Below the pieces are notes generated by a model. That model saw only the letters and a program-made list of their open reading frames with translations, was not told where the DNA came from and did not search any database. This document shows, in pieces, positions 25,297 to 34,713 of a stretch of DNA of 64,000 bases. How positions within the stretch are numbered: the stretch's first letter is position 1; each line of letters starts with the position of its first letter. This stretch comes from BCD1 sp965230565 (GTDB taxonomy: Bacteria > Bacteroidota > Bacteroidia > Chitinophagales > Saprospiraceae). The stretch covers positions 434,001 through 498,000 of the forward strand of contig CBDDLH010000003.1 in assembly GCA_965230565.1 (NCBI GenBank), written 5' to 3'. The position numbers were made by a program, and so were the translations under genes.

Positions 25297-28134
25297 ATGC
25301 GGACCTCGCTGTTTTTCCTTTTCCTCGCTTTTTCCAGTCTTACGTTTGCACAAGATGAAACAGATCCGGAAACGGTTTATTTCGACCTGATAGATCGTGC
25401 AGCTGAATTTGCCCTGGCTGGTGACCATGAAAGTGCATGGCAAAAAACAACAGAAGCTGCTGCAGTCTGGCAGGACAGTGATCCTTTTTTCGGTTTTCTC
25501 GAGGCTTTTGAAGGGACAGCAGACATTTACACCTCAAATGAATTTCAGTCCGTTTTTGGCAAAAAGGATTATAAAACAGCCGGAAAATATTATGCCGCTG
25601 CCCTGGAAAATTTCCCCGGGCCATTTCGCGATTATGCCCCCGAAGAAGTCGAATACCTGGCTGATATCAATGCCATGCTGGGCAACGCCCATAAAAGAAC
25701 CAGCAGAATACTGGAAGCCAAAAAAGCCTATGAAACCGCACTCGCCGGTTACCGCCTGCTGGACACGCTTGCATATGAATATGACCGACGCTGGTTGTCG
25801 CTGTACATTTACAAACCCTTAGCCAATATTTATACCCGCCTTGAAAATTATGAGAATGCAGGGGCTCTTTTGCTCCTGTCTCAATCCGTTCTTGTAGAAT
25901 CCGGTAAAAAAGGGGAAGCTGCACAAGCATCCATTGACCTGGGAATTCTATACGCTACCACAGGACGACATGAAGAGGCCATTGGACTTTTTTCGGCCCA
26001 TGAAAATGCTCTAAATCTTTCCGATTATATCAAATCAATATTGTTGCTGAATAAAGCCAGGAGCCAAATGGCGATAAGCCAAAACCAGTTTGCACTATTG
26101 GATATTCAAAAAGCTGTTGAACTCTCCAAAAGCAACAATAGCTCCAGAAGTGTTTTGATGGATGCCTACCACATTCTGGGGCAACTACTCGTCCAGAATG
26201 GGCAATTTGAGCAAGCGAAAAAGGCTTTGAACCGTGCACTCGAGCTGGAAAGAAAAATATCCTCAGCCAAAAGCAGGAAAAGAGCCAAGATCTACGCCAG
26301 CCTGGGGAATTTATACCTCGACCAAAAGGAACCCGAAAAGGCATTGGATAATTTTCAAAAAAGCCTCCATTCGGTTTTGGAAAATATTGATACCGTAAAC
26401 GTTGCCTCCCTTCCTGAACCAAAGGATTTGTATGCCGAGAATTCCATACTCACGGCCTTGGAAGGTAAGTCTACTGCTTATGAAATGCTTTTTTCAAAAA
26501 CAAAGGTTCTTGAGAATCTTAATCTTGCTCTAGCCAACCTTAAACTGGGTTTCGAAATCGAAAGGTTATTACTCAGCACCCAACAGCATTCCTCCTCGAA
26601 GATCCAGTTTCAAAAACAAAACCAATCCAGACGTGAAAAAGCCATCGGTTTATGTGCTCTGATCTATAAAAAAACAAAAGACGAAGCATTTATCACGGAA
26701 GCGTTTGGAATAGCAGAGGCAGGAAAAGCAGCAGTACTGAGAGAGTCCGTCCGGGAAAACCTGGCCCTCCAACAACTCAATGGCTCTTCTGATCTTCAAC
26801 AATCCATCCATGAAACGGAAAAAGCCCTGGCTGCTATCAAAAGTGATCTGCTCAACACCAACCAACATGAAAAGACTACCTTCGATGAACTAAACGAACA
26901 AAAGGTTTTTCTATCCCAACAACTAATGGCATTAAAACAGGAACTTGCTAAAAGACATCCGGAATACGCTCAATTGGATGAACAACCGGGAACTGTAATT
27001 TCCGTAAAAGATGTTCAGGAATTACTGCTTTCATCTCCTGATGAAGTTTTTGTTGAATTTTATTGGGGTAAAGCGGTATTGTATGCATTCAAAATTGATA
27101 AAGACAAAGGCATTGAACTTTTTGAATTCCCGATGTTTGATGGCATTAACGTTAGGGTTAATAATTTCCTTGATTTGTTTTCAGCTGAAAACAGATGGAA
27201 TATGAGCGCTGAAAAGTATCAACTGGCTGCAATCGATGTTTATCAGGTAATTTATAAACAACTCAAGGTTGAAGACTATAAAAAAGTAATTATAATCCCG
27301 GATGGTTTATTGGCATTTGTTCCTTTTGAGGCACTCGTTACCCAGGTCAATTTAAATCCATTTTTCAAATCCCTGGATTACCTCATCAAATCTCAAAACA
27401 TTAGCTATGCTTATTCCGGAAGCGTTCTGAAAGCACAAAAAGAATCCATAGCAAGAGGAAAATCCTTTCTCTTTGTCGCTCCCGGTTTTGCCAATAATGA
27501 AATGGGCTTACCTGCCTTAAGCGATGCTGATCTGAATATTGGCAAACAAAGAAACCTCATAAAACTTTCGGGCAAATCAGGAACGAGAAAGGCTTTTGAA
27601 AAGGAAGCAACGAAAAGCAACATCATCCATTTATTCACCCATGCCGAAGCCAATCCCGACGGACAGCAACCCAGAGTATTCTTTTACGACCAGGAGTTGC
27701 CACTTTCAGAAATATACGCTTTGAACCTATCTGCCCAAATGGTGGTATTAAGTGCCTGTGAAACTAATCTTGGCAAGCTGGAAGAAGGAGAAGGAGTCAT
27801 GAGCCTGGCCAGAGGATTTGCCTATGCCGGCGCATCCAGCCTGGTAGCTAGTTTATGGAAGGTGAAAAATCAACAAACGGCACAGATCTTCACCGACTTT
27901 TATGCCAATTTAAACAACAGCAACAATAAGTCCGAAGCACTGCGAAATGCCAAAATCAAGTTCCTGGATAAAACAGACGACATTCACGCTTCCCCTGCCT
28001 ACTGGACAGGTTTTGTTTTTATTGGCAATGACGCTGCTTCATCTTCTGGTGGTGGATTTGGAAATATATTCATTTATTTTGGGCTTGCTTTGATGGTAGC
28101 CGGGTTGGTTATTTTTATGCGGGGAAGGAGGTAG
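25297..28134 (+). CDS. Exported, C-terminally anchored TPR-CHAT protein
   Basis: A 945-residue protein. Signal peptide 1-19 (MRTSLFFLFLAFSSLTFAQ); tandem TPR repeats ~45-420 (for example KTAGKYYAAALENF, IDLGILYATTGRHEEAIGLF, ASLGNLYLDQKEPEKALDNF). A helical linker precedes a CHAT caspase-like protease domain (~590-900) with catalytic His782 (HLFTHAEA) and Cys821 (LSACET), both intact. A final transmembrane helix (IFIYFGLALMVAGLVIF) and RGRR anchor it. The signal peptide puts the protease outside the cytoplasm, unlike CRISPR-associated TPR-CHAT. Its substrate is unknown. TACCTTTC lies upstream, a near match to the -7 box. Confidence 0.88.
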   Translation: MRTSLFFLFLAFSSLTFAQDETDPETVYFDLIDRAAEFALAGDHESAWQKTTEAAAVWQDSDPFFGFLEAFEGTADIYTSNEFQSVFGKKDYKTAGKYYAAALENFPGPFRDYAPEEVEYLADINAMLGNAHKRTSRILEAKKAYETALAGYRLLDTLAYEYDRRWLSLYIYKPLANIYTRLENYENAGALLLLSQSVLVESGKKGEAAQASIDLGILYATTGRHEEAIGLFSAHENALNLSDYIKSILLLNKARSQMAISQNQFALLDIQKAVELSKSNNSSRSVLMDAYHILGQLLVQNGQFEQAKKALNRALELERKISSAKSRKRAKIYASLGNLYLDQKEPEKALDNFQKSLHSVLENIDTVNVASLPEPKDLYAENSILTALEGKSTAYEMLFSKTKVLENLNLALANLKLGFEIERLLLSTQQHSSSKIQFQKQNQSRREKAIGLCALIYKKTKDEAFITEAFGIAEAGKAAVLRESVRENLALQQLNGSSDLQQSIHETEKALAAIKSDLLNTNQHEKTTFDELNEQKVFLSQQLMALKQELAKRHPEYAQLDEQPGTVISVKDVQELLLSSPDEVFVEFYWGKAVLYAFKIDKDKGIELFEFPMFDGINVRVNNFLDLFSAENRWNMSAEKYQLAAIDVYQVIYKQLKVEDYKKVIIIPDGLLAFVPFEALVTQVNLNPFFKSLDYLIKSQNISYAYSGSVLKAQKESIARGKSFLFVAPGFANNEMGLPALSDADLNIGKQRNLIKLSGKSGTRKAFEKEATKSNIIHLFTHAEANPDGQQPRVFFYDQELPLSEIYALNLSAQMVVLSACETNLGKLEEGEGVMSLARGFAYAGASSLVASLWKVKNQQTAQIFTDFYANLNNSNNKSEALRNAKIKFLDKTDDIHASPAYWTGFVFIGNDAASSSGGGFGNIFIYFGLALMVAGLVIFMRGRR

Positions 28135-28135
28135 T

Positions 28136-28470
28136 TTGCAGTCTGCAGTTCTCAGCCTTCAGTCTGCAGTTGGGATTACAGGTTGCTGAGGAATAATTTG
28201 GATGATTTATGGGAAAAATAATGAAATATTCCCCGTGTCCTCTGTGCCTTCTCAGTGCACTCCGTGGTTAAAAAAACAGGTTTAGAACCCATAGGAGAAA
28301 AATCACCTACTTTGCGTCCTTAGCGCTTCCTTGCGCACTTAGCGGTTAAAAAACACCAGACTAGCAGAACCGCAAAACAGCAGAACCTGCCTTACTGCGA
28401 CAGCAGGCAAGGTATCCAATATCCAGCCTGCCTGCTGACCGCAGGAAGGCAGGTGTAGAAGTAGAGGAAA
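28136..28470 (+). repeat. Composite word-repeat locus with two REP-like palindromes
   Basis: This fills the gap between convergent CHAT and dnaB genes. In order: CAGTCTGCAGTTCTCAGCC and CAGTCTGCAGTTGGG; ACAGGTTGCTGAGG; CCTCTGTGCCTTCTCAGTGC with ACTCCGTGGTTAAA; TTTGCGTCCTTAGCGCTTCC with TTGCGCACTTAGCGGTTAAA; AGCAGAACCGCAAAACAGCA; CCTGCCTTACTGCGACAGCA with GGCAAGG; TATCCAATATCCAG; CCTGCCTGCTGACCGCAGGA with AGGCAGG; TAGAAGTAGAGG. The last five blocks follow the module order seen at 9751 and 45378, interrupted by the palindromes. Confidence 0.8.
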
Positions 28471-28494
28471 CGAAACCCTCCCGGAAAAGCAATC

Positions 28495-30015
28495 TTAAAA
28501 AGGAATATCCTCGTCGTCGTTCATTTTGGACGGGCGGGTGATGATATTGGATTCCGGAACTTCAAAAGCATCACCAGGCAAGTCACTGAAGTTCGGATCT
28601 TCCATATTAGAGAAACGAGCAAATTCATCCGTAAATTTAAGTCTGACCGTCTTCAAGGCACCATTCCTGTGTTTAGCAATGATGAACTCAGCAACATTTT
28701 TGAGCGACATGCCTTCCTCATCTTCCAGGATCTGGTAGTACTCCGGACGATAAATAAACCCTACAATATCCGCATCCTGCTCAATAGAACCGGACTCCCT
28801 CAAATCCGAAAGTACAGGTCGTTTACTTCCCCCCCTGGTCTCTACCGCACGGCTCAGCTGTGACAATGCGATTACCGGAACATTCAGCTCCTTGGCCAGA
28901 CCTTTGAGCGATCTGGAAATAGCACTCACCTCCTGCTCACGATTTCCTTTTTGATTATCGGACCCTCCGCTCATCAACTGGAGGTAGTCGATCACTATCA
29001 GGGAAATATCATGCTGCATCTTCAATCTCCTGGCCTTGGCGCGAAGTTCGAAGACGTTGATCCCCGGAGTATCATCGATAAAAATCGGTACCTCACTCAC
29101 GTTTTCAATAGCTGATTGCAGTTGCTGCCATTCGTAGTCTTCCAGTTGTCCGGTACGCATTTTGGAACCAGAGATCTCTGCCTCAATGGAAATAACCCTT
29201 TGCGCCAACTGAAGACTGGACATCTCCAGGGAGAAAAGGGCAACAGGCTTGTTAAATTCCATGGCCGCGTTCTTCGCCGCCGACAAAACAAAACTGGTTT
29301 TACCCATACCCGGTCTGGCGGCGATGATAATAAGGTCGGAATTTTGCCAGCCGGAAGTTACCCTGTCCAGGTCGACGAATCCGGTTGGAACTCCTGTCAG
29401 ACCATCCTCGCGATCTTTGAGTTCCTCGATCTGTTTAAGGGCTTTGGAAGCCAGGGAACTCATACTGTCATAGGAACGACTGAGGTTTTGCTGGGTAATA
29501 TTAAACAACCCCTGCTCTGCATGGTCCAGCAATTCGAAAACATCCGTGGTATCTTCAAAAGCATCTTTGATGATTTTTGTAGACACGGTGATCAGTTCTC
29601 GCTGGATATGCTTTTGGGAAACGATCCTGGCGTGATATTCGATATTGGCCGCTGATGCTACGCGGTTGGTCAATTCTGCGAGGTAGGCAGGACCGCCGGC
29701 AGCTTCGAGGTCTCCTTCTTTTTTGAGTTCCTCCATTACGGTTAGTAGATCGATAGGCTGCATACGTTCAAAAAGCCGCAACATGGCCTTATAGATCAAC
29801 TGATGAGCATCCAGATAAAAACTTTCCCATCGAATGATGTCCATTACCGTCGTCAAAGCATCCTTTTCAAGCATAATGGCACCAAGAACCACCTCCTCCA
29901 GGGGCACAGCCTGTGGCTGCACCTTTCCGAATACATAATCAGAAAGGTCCGCACTTTGATTGCGTCTCTTCATCCGGAAATCACTTTTGGCAGGTGTCTT
30001 CTTTTTCTCAGCCAT
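28495..30015 (-). CDS. dnaB: Replicative DNA helicase DnaB
   Basis: The hexameric 5'-3' helicase of the replication fork, 506 residues. The N-terminal DnaB domain (PLEEVVLGAIMLEKDALTTV) and RecA-like motor are complete: Walker A ARPGMGKTSF (232-242 region), Walker B VIDYLQLMSG, and motif H4 LRESGSIEQDADIVGFIYRP with the arginine finger region. The C-terminal tail is Asp/Glu-rich. No intein is present. AAAATTTG close upstream of the ATG is one base off the -7 consensus. Confidence 0.97.
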   Translation of the reverse strand: MAEKKKTPAKSDFRMKRRNQSADLSDYVFGKVQPQAVPLEEVVLGAIMLEKDALTTVMDIIRWESFYLDAHQLIYKAMLRLFERMQPIDLLTVMEELKKEGDLEAAGGPAYLAELTNRVASAANIEYHARIVSQKHIQRELITVSTKIIKDAFEDTTDVFELLDHAEQGLFNITQQNLSRSYDSMSSLASKALKQIEELKDREDGLTGVPTGFVDLDRVTSGWQNSDLIIIAARPGMGKTSFVLSAAKNAAMEFNKPVALFSLEMSSLQLAQRVISIEAEISGSKMRTGQLEDYEWQQLQSAIENVSEVPIFIDDTPGINVFELRAKARRLKMQHDISLIVIDYLQLMSGGSDNQKGNREQEVSAISRSLKGLAKELNVPVIALSQLSRAVETRGGSKRPVLSDLRESGSIEQDADIVGFIYRPEYYQILEDEEGMSLKNVAEFIIAKHRNGALKTVRLKFTDEFARFSNMEDPNFSDLPGDAFEVPESNIITRPSKMNDDEDIPF

Positions 30016-30358
30016 ATAAACTTACAAATTTTGCCTTTTTATAAATACAGGGGAATAAACAAAACTACAGGTAATTTCTGAAGAATAGAAATTCTTTTTT
30101 TTCATCATTGTGGAAAATAGATTCTCGAATGTGGAAAAATTTTAGATTTCCGGATAATAAATCGAAGATTTGTTCTTCAAATGAAATTCCAATCCAAAAA
30201 GGGATAAAAATTTTGTGGATAACTTTTTGAGAGGGTTATTGTTTCTATTTCCGATCCTAATGCACCATATGGTGTACATCTTACAAAATACAGACAGTTA
30301 ATCAACACATTTCATCTGCATTTTTCAGACTTTTGTAATTCAAATAAATACAATATTC
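30016..30358. other. Divergent intergenic region between dnaB and S8 protease, with 12-bp palindrome
   Basis: A 343-bp AT-rich gap between two divergent genes. The only structure seen is CACCATATGGTG (30263-30274), a perfect 12-bp palindrome within TGCACCATATGGTGTACA, which could be a dimeric regulator's operator for the protease gene. No coding potential or word repeats. Confidence 0.5.
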
Positions 30359-32134
30359 ATGAATAAGTTTTTTGGACTAGTAGCAATCCTGGCAATCTTC
30401 ATCGCCTGGCAATACCCCGGAAATAATAATCAATGGGAAAACAAGATAGCTCCCTCCTTACTTTCAAAACTTGAAAACGGATCAGTGGAGGAATTCATCG
30501 TTGTGCTCACCGATCAGGTTGACCTCAATGAAAGCAAATTGATACATAATAAAACGCAGAAAGGGAACTACGTTTACCAAAAACTAAAAAGACATGCCGA
30601 GGCTTCCCAAAAAGGTATTCTGAACCTGCTTCAGGAAAGAGGAACTGCCTATAAATCCTTTTTCATCGTCAATGCGGTATATAGCAAAGGGGACCTTGAA
30701 TTGGTAAGATCCCTGGCCTTACGAGGTGATGTCAGAGCGATCGAAGACAATCCCCAGGTGCAAATAGAACGTACTTTTACCGGAGGTGATTCAGGCAACA
30801 TGCGGGAAGGAATTGAGTGGGGAATCGAAAAGATCGGGGCCGACCAGGTCTGGGAAATGGGCTATAACGGTCAGGGAGTGATCGTAGCAGGTGCAGATAC
30901 AGGTGTGGAATGGGATCATCCGGCTATTCAGGCAAGTTACAATGGTTGGGATGAGGATGGAGTAGATCACAATTACAGCTGGTATGATGCTGTTCATGAG
31001 ATCAGTCCTTTACATAATGACACCATCATCAGTCCAACCAATAACCCTTGCGGGCTCAACTCAACAGTTCCTTGTGATGATCATAATCATGGAACCCACA
31101 CCGTAGGTACTATGACAGGCGATGATGGAATGGGCAATCAGATAGGTGTTGCTCCCGGCGCTAAATGGATCGCCTGCAGAAACATGGAACGTGGTTGGGG
31201 AAGTCCTGCGACCTATATTGAGTGCTTTGAATGGTTTTTGGCACCTACGGATGTTAACGGTGACAATGCAGACCCGTCCAAGGCCCCACATGTAATCAAT
31301 AACAGCTGGGGGTGTCCACCAGTGGAAGGTTGCAATCCGGATAATTTCTCTGCTATGGAAACCACAATAACCAATATTAAATCTGCAGGAATGGTGGTGG
31401 TCGTTTCTGCCGGGAATAGTGGCTCCTCCTGCGGGTCTATTTCCAATCCTGCAGCAATTTTTGAGCCTTCTTTCACCATTGGTGCTTTCAGGTCAAATGA
31501 TACCATTGCGAATTTCAGTAGTCGCGGATTGATAAGCGTTGATTCCAGTTTTAGGATGAAACCCAATGTGGCAGCTCCGGGAGTTGGAGTACGTTCCTGT
31601 GTTCCCGGAGGTGGCTATGCTACCTGGAATGGTACGAGTATGGCTGGTCCTCATGTTGCAGGAATGGTGGCATTGATGATATCAGCTAACCCGGCATTGG
31701 CTGGTGAAGTGGATATTATTGAGGACATAATTGAAGCCACAGCAATTCCTATGGTCGCAGAACAGGATTGTAATGATATTGCGGGGGATGCAGTTCCGAA
31801 TCCTGTTTACGGATATGGGCGTATTGACGCACTGGCTGCTGTGGAGCAGGCATTGCTATATACAGCTATTGAAGATCTTTCCGCACAAAACTCATTAACG
31901 GTTTATCCAAATCCTTTTAGGGATAATATCGAGCTAAATATGAATAATCTGACAGAAAGGGTGGAATTGAGGATTTTTTCGTCGGATGGAAAACTTATGA
32001 TCTCCAGGTCTTACGAGCCACAGGCTTTTGTGAATGATCAAATTGACACGGGCAGCCTTCCGAAAGGTATGTACTTTTATCAATTGAGTGGTAAAAACGT
32101 TCAGCAGAGCGGCAAACTGGTCAGAGTAGATTAA
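30359..32134 (+). CDS. Secreted S8 (subtilisin-like) serine protease with T9SS sorting domain
   Basis: A 591-residue exported protease. Signal peptide 1-~18; inhibitor-I9-like prodomain ~35-140 (VEEFIVVLTDQV, VRAIEDNPQVQIER). The peptidase domain has catalytic Asp180 (GADTGVEWDHP), His244 (NHGTHTVG) and Ser427 (NGTSMAGPHVAG), with the oxyanion Asn in HVINNSWG. The C-terminal sorting domain begins LTVYPNPFRDNIELNM and ends QQSGKLVRVD. It is probably released to, or attached on, the cell surface through T9SS. A bidirectional terminator follows. Confidence 0.95.
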   Translation: MNKFFGLVAILAIFIAWQYPGNNNQWENKIAPSLLSKLENGSVEEFIVVLTDQVDLNESKLIHNKTQKGNYVYQKLKRHAEASQKGILNLLQERGTAYKSFFIVNAVYSKGDLELVRSLALRGDVRAIEDNPQVQIERTFTGGDSGNMREGIEWGIEKIGADQVWEMGYNGQGVIVAGADTGVEWDHPAIQASYNGWDEDGVDHNYSWYDAVHEISPLHNDTIISPTNNPCGLNSTVPCDDHNHGTHTVGTMTGDDGMGNQIGVAPGAKWIACRNMERGWGSPATYIECFEWFLAPTDVNGDNADPSKAPHVINNSWGCPPVEGCNPDNFSAMETTITNIKSAGMVVVVSAGNSGSSCGSISNPAAIFEPSFTIGAFRSNDTIANFSSRGLISVDSSFRMKPNVAAPGVGVRSCVPGGGYATWNGTSMAGPHVAGMVALMISANPALAGEVDIIEDIIEATAIPMVAEQDCNDIAGDAVPNPVYGYGRIDALAAVEQALLYTAIEDLSAQNSLTVYPNPFRDNIELNMNNLTERVELRIFSSDGKLMISRSYEPQAFVNDQIDTGSLPKGMYFYQLSGKNVQQSGKLVRVD

Positions 32135-32151
32135 AAGAATAAGTCAAAATA

Positions 32152-32185
32152 AAAAAGGTCAGGAAAATGAATTCCTGACCTTTTT
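32152..32185 (+). terminator. Bidirectional rho-independent terminator
   Basis: AAAAAGGTCAGGA pairs with TCCTGACCTTTTT, with A-run and T-run on the two sides. It sits between the convergent protease and ECF sigma genes. Confidence 0.92.
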
Positions 32186-32287
32186 CTAAACCGCTTAATG
32201 ATTTAAGACATTTTCTGTCTAAAATACACCCTTATAACGGTTCAGGCTTTTTGAAAATTATATCCGAAAGGGAATAATTTCAAATAA

Positions 32288-32812
32288 TTAAGCTCTTTCT
32301 CTCATCGCATTGTCATACATTTTCTGCAGCTTTTTACGTGCGAAGAAAATGCGGCTCTTAATAGTACCTAAAGGCGAATCAAGCTCTTCAGCGATCTCAT
32401 CGTATTTGAATCCCTGGTAAGCCATCATAAACGGCTTGCGAAAATCATCAGGCAATACATCTACCATTCTCATGAGCTCCTTATAGTTGATGTTACCTTC
32501 GCCGTCATTCTCAACAGCATTACTGCCGGAATTGAGGTAATAGTTATTCGGTGTCTGGTCGATGATGAGATTGCGACGCATTTTCTTTCTGTAATTATTG
32601 ATGAAAATATTACGCATAATCGTAATGGACCAGGCTTTGAAATTTGTCCCCTGATTGTATTTGTCAGCGTTTGTGATTATTCTCAAAGCAGTGTCCTGAT
32701 ACAGATCCTCGGCATCATCCATATTGCCGGTCAATTTAAGTGAAAAAGCTCTCAATGAACTACTGATCTTGTCTAGTTGATCTTGGATTTGGTTTTGCAA
32801 TTGAATTATCAT
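32288..32812 (-). CDS. ECF RNA polymerase sigma factor
   Basis: A 174-residue sigma. I start it at 32812 (MIIQLQNQIQDQLDKISSSL) rather than 32842, because the promoter box at 32840-32847 overlaps the longer start. Region 2 contains LTGNMDDAEDLYQDTALRII and FKAWSITIMRNIFINNYRKK; region 4 contains VLPDDFRKPFMMAYQGFKYD and EIAEELDSPLGTIKSRIFFA. It resembles the conserved single ECF sigma found in many Bacteroidota without an adjacent anti-sigma; none is seen here. Confidence 0.93.
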   Translation of the reverse strand: MIIQLQNQIQDQLDKISSSLRAFSLKLTGNMDDAEDLYQDTALRIITNADKYNQGTNFKAWSITIMRNIFINNYRKKMRRNLIIDQTPNNYYLNSGSNAVENDGEGNINYKELMRMVDVLPDDFRKPFMMAYQGFKYDEIAEELDSPLGTIKSRIFFARKKLQKMYDNAMRERA

Positions 32813-32839
32813 AGTCGGTGATTTTGTGATTATTTTTAA

Positions 32840-32871
32840 CAAATCTAAATAATAAAATCGATTTTTGCAAA
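32840..32871 (-). promoter_or_regulatory. Promoter of ECF sigma gene: TTTG-N20-TAGATTTG
   Basis: On the minus strand, TTTG (32868-32871), a 20-bp spacer and TAGATTTG (32840-32847) match the Bacteroidota sigma-ABfr consensus exactly. The predicted leader is about 22 nt. Confidence 0.8.
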
Positions 32872-33217
32872 AAAAATTTTCTATTTAGACTAATTTTTAC
32901 CGTATTTTGTACCTAAATGGACATTTTTAGTGGATTTAGGGTCAAAATTGTAAAAATTTTTAACAATGTTGAACCTTTTTACCAATAAAGTTGTACAAAA
33001 TATAGATGCCTTTTAAAAGAAAAGGATGCTTAGGTTAATCCATTTTAACAAAACCTTATGAAATTACCCTAAACTTTTAATGCAGATGACAGCTTCTGCT
33101 TAATTAAAATCAGGGAAAAATGAAGTTCATCAACTCAGCTCTAGCCTTCAGCGGGCAGGGTTTTATTTAAAAATTGGTCATTACTTCATTTTTAGAATTT
33201 CATCAATTTTCAGACGA
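32872..33217. other. AT-rich divergent intergenic region
   Basis: About 345 bp between the sigma promoter and the XRE gene. It contains A/T homopolymers (AAAAAAAATTTT, TTTTTAACAATG) and no reading frame, repeat family or hairpin worth calling. The XRE promoter probably lies in it, but no clean TAnnTTTG box is seen. Confidence 0.5.
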
Positions 33218-33733
33218 ATGAAAGAAATCGAAACTCAACCACAAGACTATCTACCCGCTAACCTTAGATATCTGAGAAAACAATTTGGACTCAGCCAGGA
33301 AGTATTTGCTGAAAAGATCGGATTAAACCGCGGGAACATTGCTTCGTACGAAAACGGTTCCTGTCAGCCCAAACTCTGCAACCTGAAGAATTTCTCCAAA
33401 TTCTTCCAGGTCTCCATCGGTGACCTCACCAGCTCCGACCTTCGAAAACTCGGAGCCTACGAAAGCGCCATAAATAACTACAATAAAAAATCTGTCTGGG
33501 AAATTGAGGTAATCGACACCTACCTCAACAATGCACAGGAGACAGAACGCCTCCTGGAAAGTTTACAAACAACTTTCTCCATAACATCATCCAGAATCAA
33601 TGAGCTGCCCAGTGATATTCAGTTTCTCCTGCTGAATTACCAGCAAATGTATAAAGCATCCAAAAAGATAGTGGCCACACACAAAGATCTGCTGGAATAT
33701 TTGCGGCAGAAGTCTATTGAGAAAGGGTATTGA
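33218..33733 (+). CDS. XRE-family transcriptional regulator
   Basis: A 171-residue protein with an N-terminal helix-turn-helix of the Cro/C1 type (residues ~14-68: LRYLRKQFGLSQEVFAEKIG, LNRGNIASYENGSCQPKLCN). A C-terminal helical region (~85-170) probably dimerises (TYLNNAQETERLLESLQTTF). No metal or ligand site is seen. It stands alone between the sigma gene and DUF1963, with no toxin-like partner, so it looks like a chromosomal regulator rather than an antitoxin. Confidence 0.85.
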   Translation: MKEIETQPQDYLPANLRYLRKQFGLSQEVFAEKIGLNRGNIASYENGSCQPKLCNLKNFSKFFQVSIGDLTSSDLRKLGAYESAINNYNKKSVWEIEVIDTYLNNAQETERLLESLQTTFSITSSRINELPSDIQFLLLNYQQMYKASKKIVATHKDLLEYLRQKSIEKGY

Positions 33734-33924
33734 TTCAGTCTGCAGTTTACCGTCAACAGCCCGCTGTAGACTATTGTGGAGGTAGAGCTTTTGAAAAGAA
33801 TCTTGAATGATTAATCTCGGCTAGAGTTTACCCGATCTTCATTAATACCATTTAAGCATCCCTACCCTTCAACATTCAAGCATATTATAATTTTTTCCCT
33901 TTTTCCTTATTCCCTTACTACCTT

Positions 33925-34713
33925 TTAATGACAATCCCAGTGATACATAACTCTGGAAAAATCCTTTTTTACCAGGTCCTCTTCTGAGATGAAGAAATTA
34001 GCGGTTCCCATATCTCCCCACATACTTTCGATCTCTACGTCGGTATCCATCTGAAAAAGCAATAACATTGGTTGGTCTTCAGTCCGAGGATCCGTTTGGG
34101 CAAAATGAGCATAGCCGCCGATCTTATGGCCTTCGGAGCTTACAGATTCATTATACATTCCAAAAACGTCCCATTTTGCTTCTCCAAACTGCTCAAAGAA
34201 GTCTTCGGAAAATTGCTTCTTAAAGCTTATATCCGTAACCGGAACAATTTCATTAGCTTTTTCAAAAACCATTTTAAAGCAGTTTTCTGCATACACCGGC
34301 AATTCCTCATATTCCCTTAAATCGGAAAAATCAGTCTTTAACTTTGTTTCATCTTCCATCACTTCAGGAAAATACAATACCCTAAATTTTTCCTGATTGA
34401 AAAGATCATCGTCGTTTTGACCGAAATCAAAATCGTCATAAATGTAAAACTGAACGATTCCCTTGTCAGGAAATGGAGTCATGGAAGGGATTTCTGCAAA
34501 ATTGATCTGGGCAAGAAAGAACAACTGCTCTCCTTCCGGAGTACAGGGGAACTCAGTGTCCTTTGGCAAATAGGGTTCTCCACCGAATTTACTGCTCCAC
34601 AATTTCAGCCCTTCGGCTTCTACCGGTTCGATTTCAATAAATTCTGTTTTTGAATCAATCAATTGATCCTTAAAAGGTAATATTTCCTCGGGTAAATAAT
34701 ATGACATTTCCAT
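33925..34713 (-). CDS. DUF1963 (YwqG-like) protein
   Basis: A protein of about 262 residues of the DUF1963/YwqG family: LWSSKFGGEPYLPKDTEFPC and LFFLAQINFAEIP, then KGIVQFYIYDD, and a C-terminal MLLLFQMDTDVEIESMWGDM followed by GTANFFISEEDL, the usual family ending. Function is unknown. Starts at 34740, 34713 and 34707 are possible; TATATTTG (minus strand, 34718-34725) is an exact -7 box, which excludes 34740 and would make the message nearly leaderless. Confidence 0.8.
   Translation of the reverse strand: MEMSYYLPEEILPFKDQLIDSKTEFIEIEPVEAEGLKLWSSKFGGEPYLPKDTEFPCTPEGEQLFFLAQINFAEIPSMTPFPDKGIVQFYIYDDFDFGQNDDDLFNQEKFRVLYFPEVMEDETKLKTDFSDLREYEELPVYAENCFKMVFEKANEIVPVTDISFKKQFSEDFFEQFGEAKWDVFGMYNESVSSEGHKIGGYAHFAQTDPRTEDQPMLLLFQMDTDVEIESMWGDMGTANFFISEEDLVKKDFSRVMYHWDCH

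Noticed and set aside
25297..28134. CHAT protein as a CRISPR/defence caspase (craspase-like)
   Set aside because: It has a signal peptide and C-terminal anchor, and there are no cas, gRAMP or other defence genes nearby.
33218..33733. XRE regulator as part of a toxin-antitoxin or phage module
   Set aside because: No toxin-sized partner gene, integrase or phage gene lies on either side.
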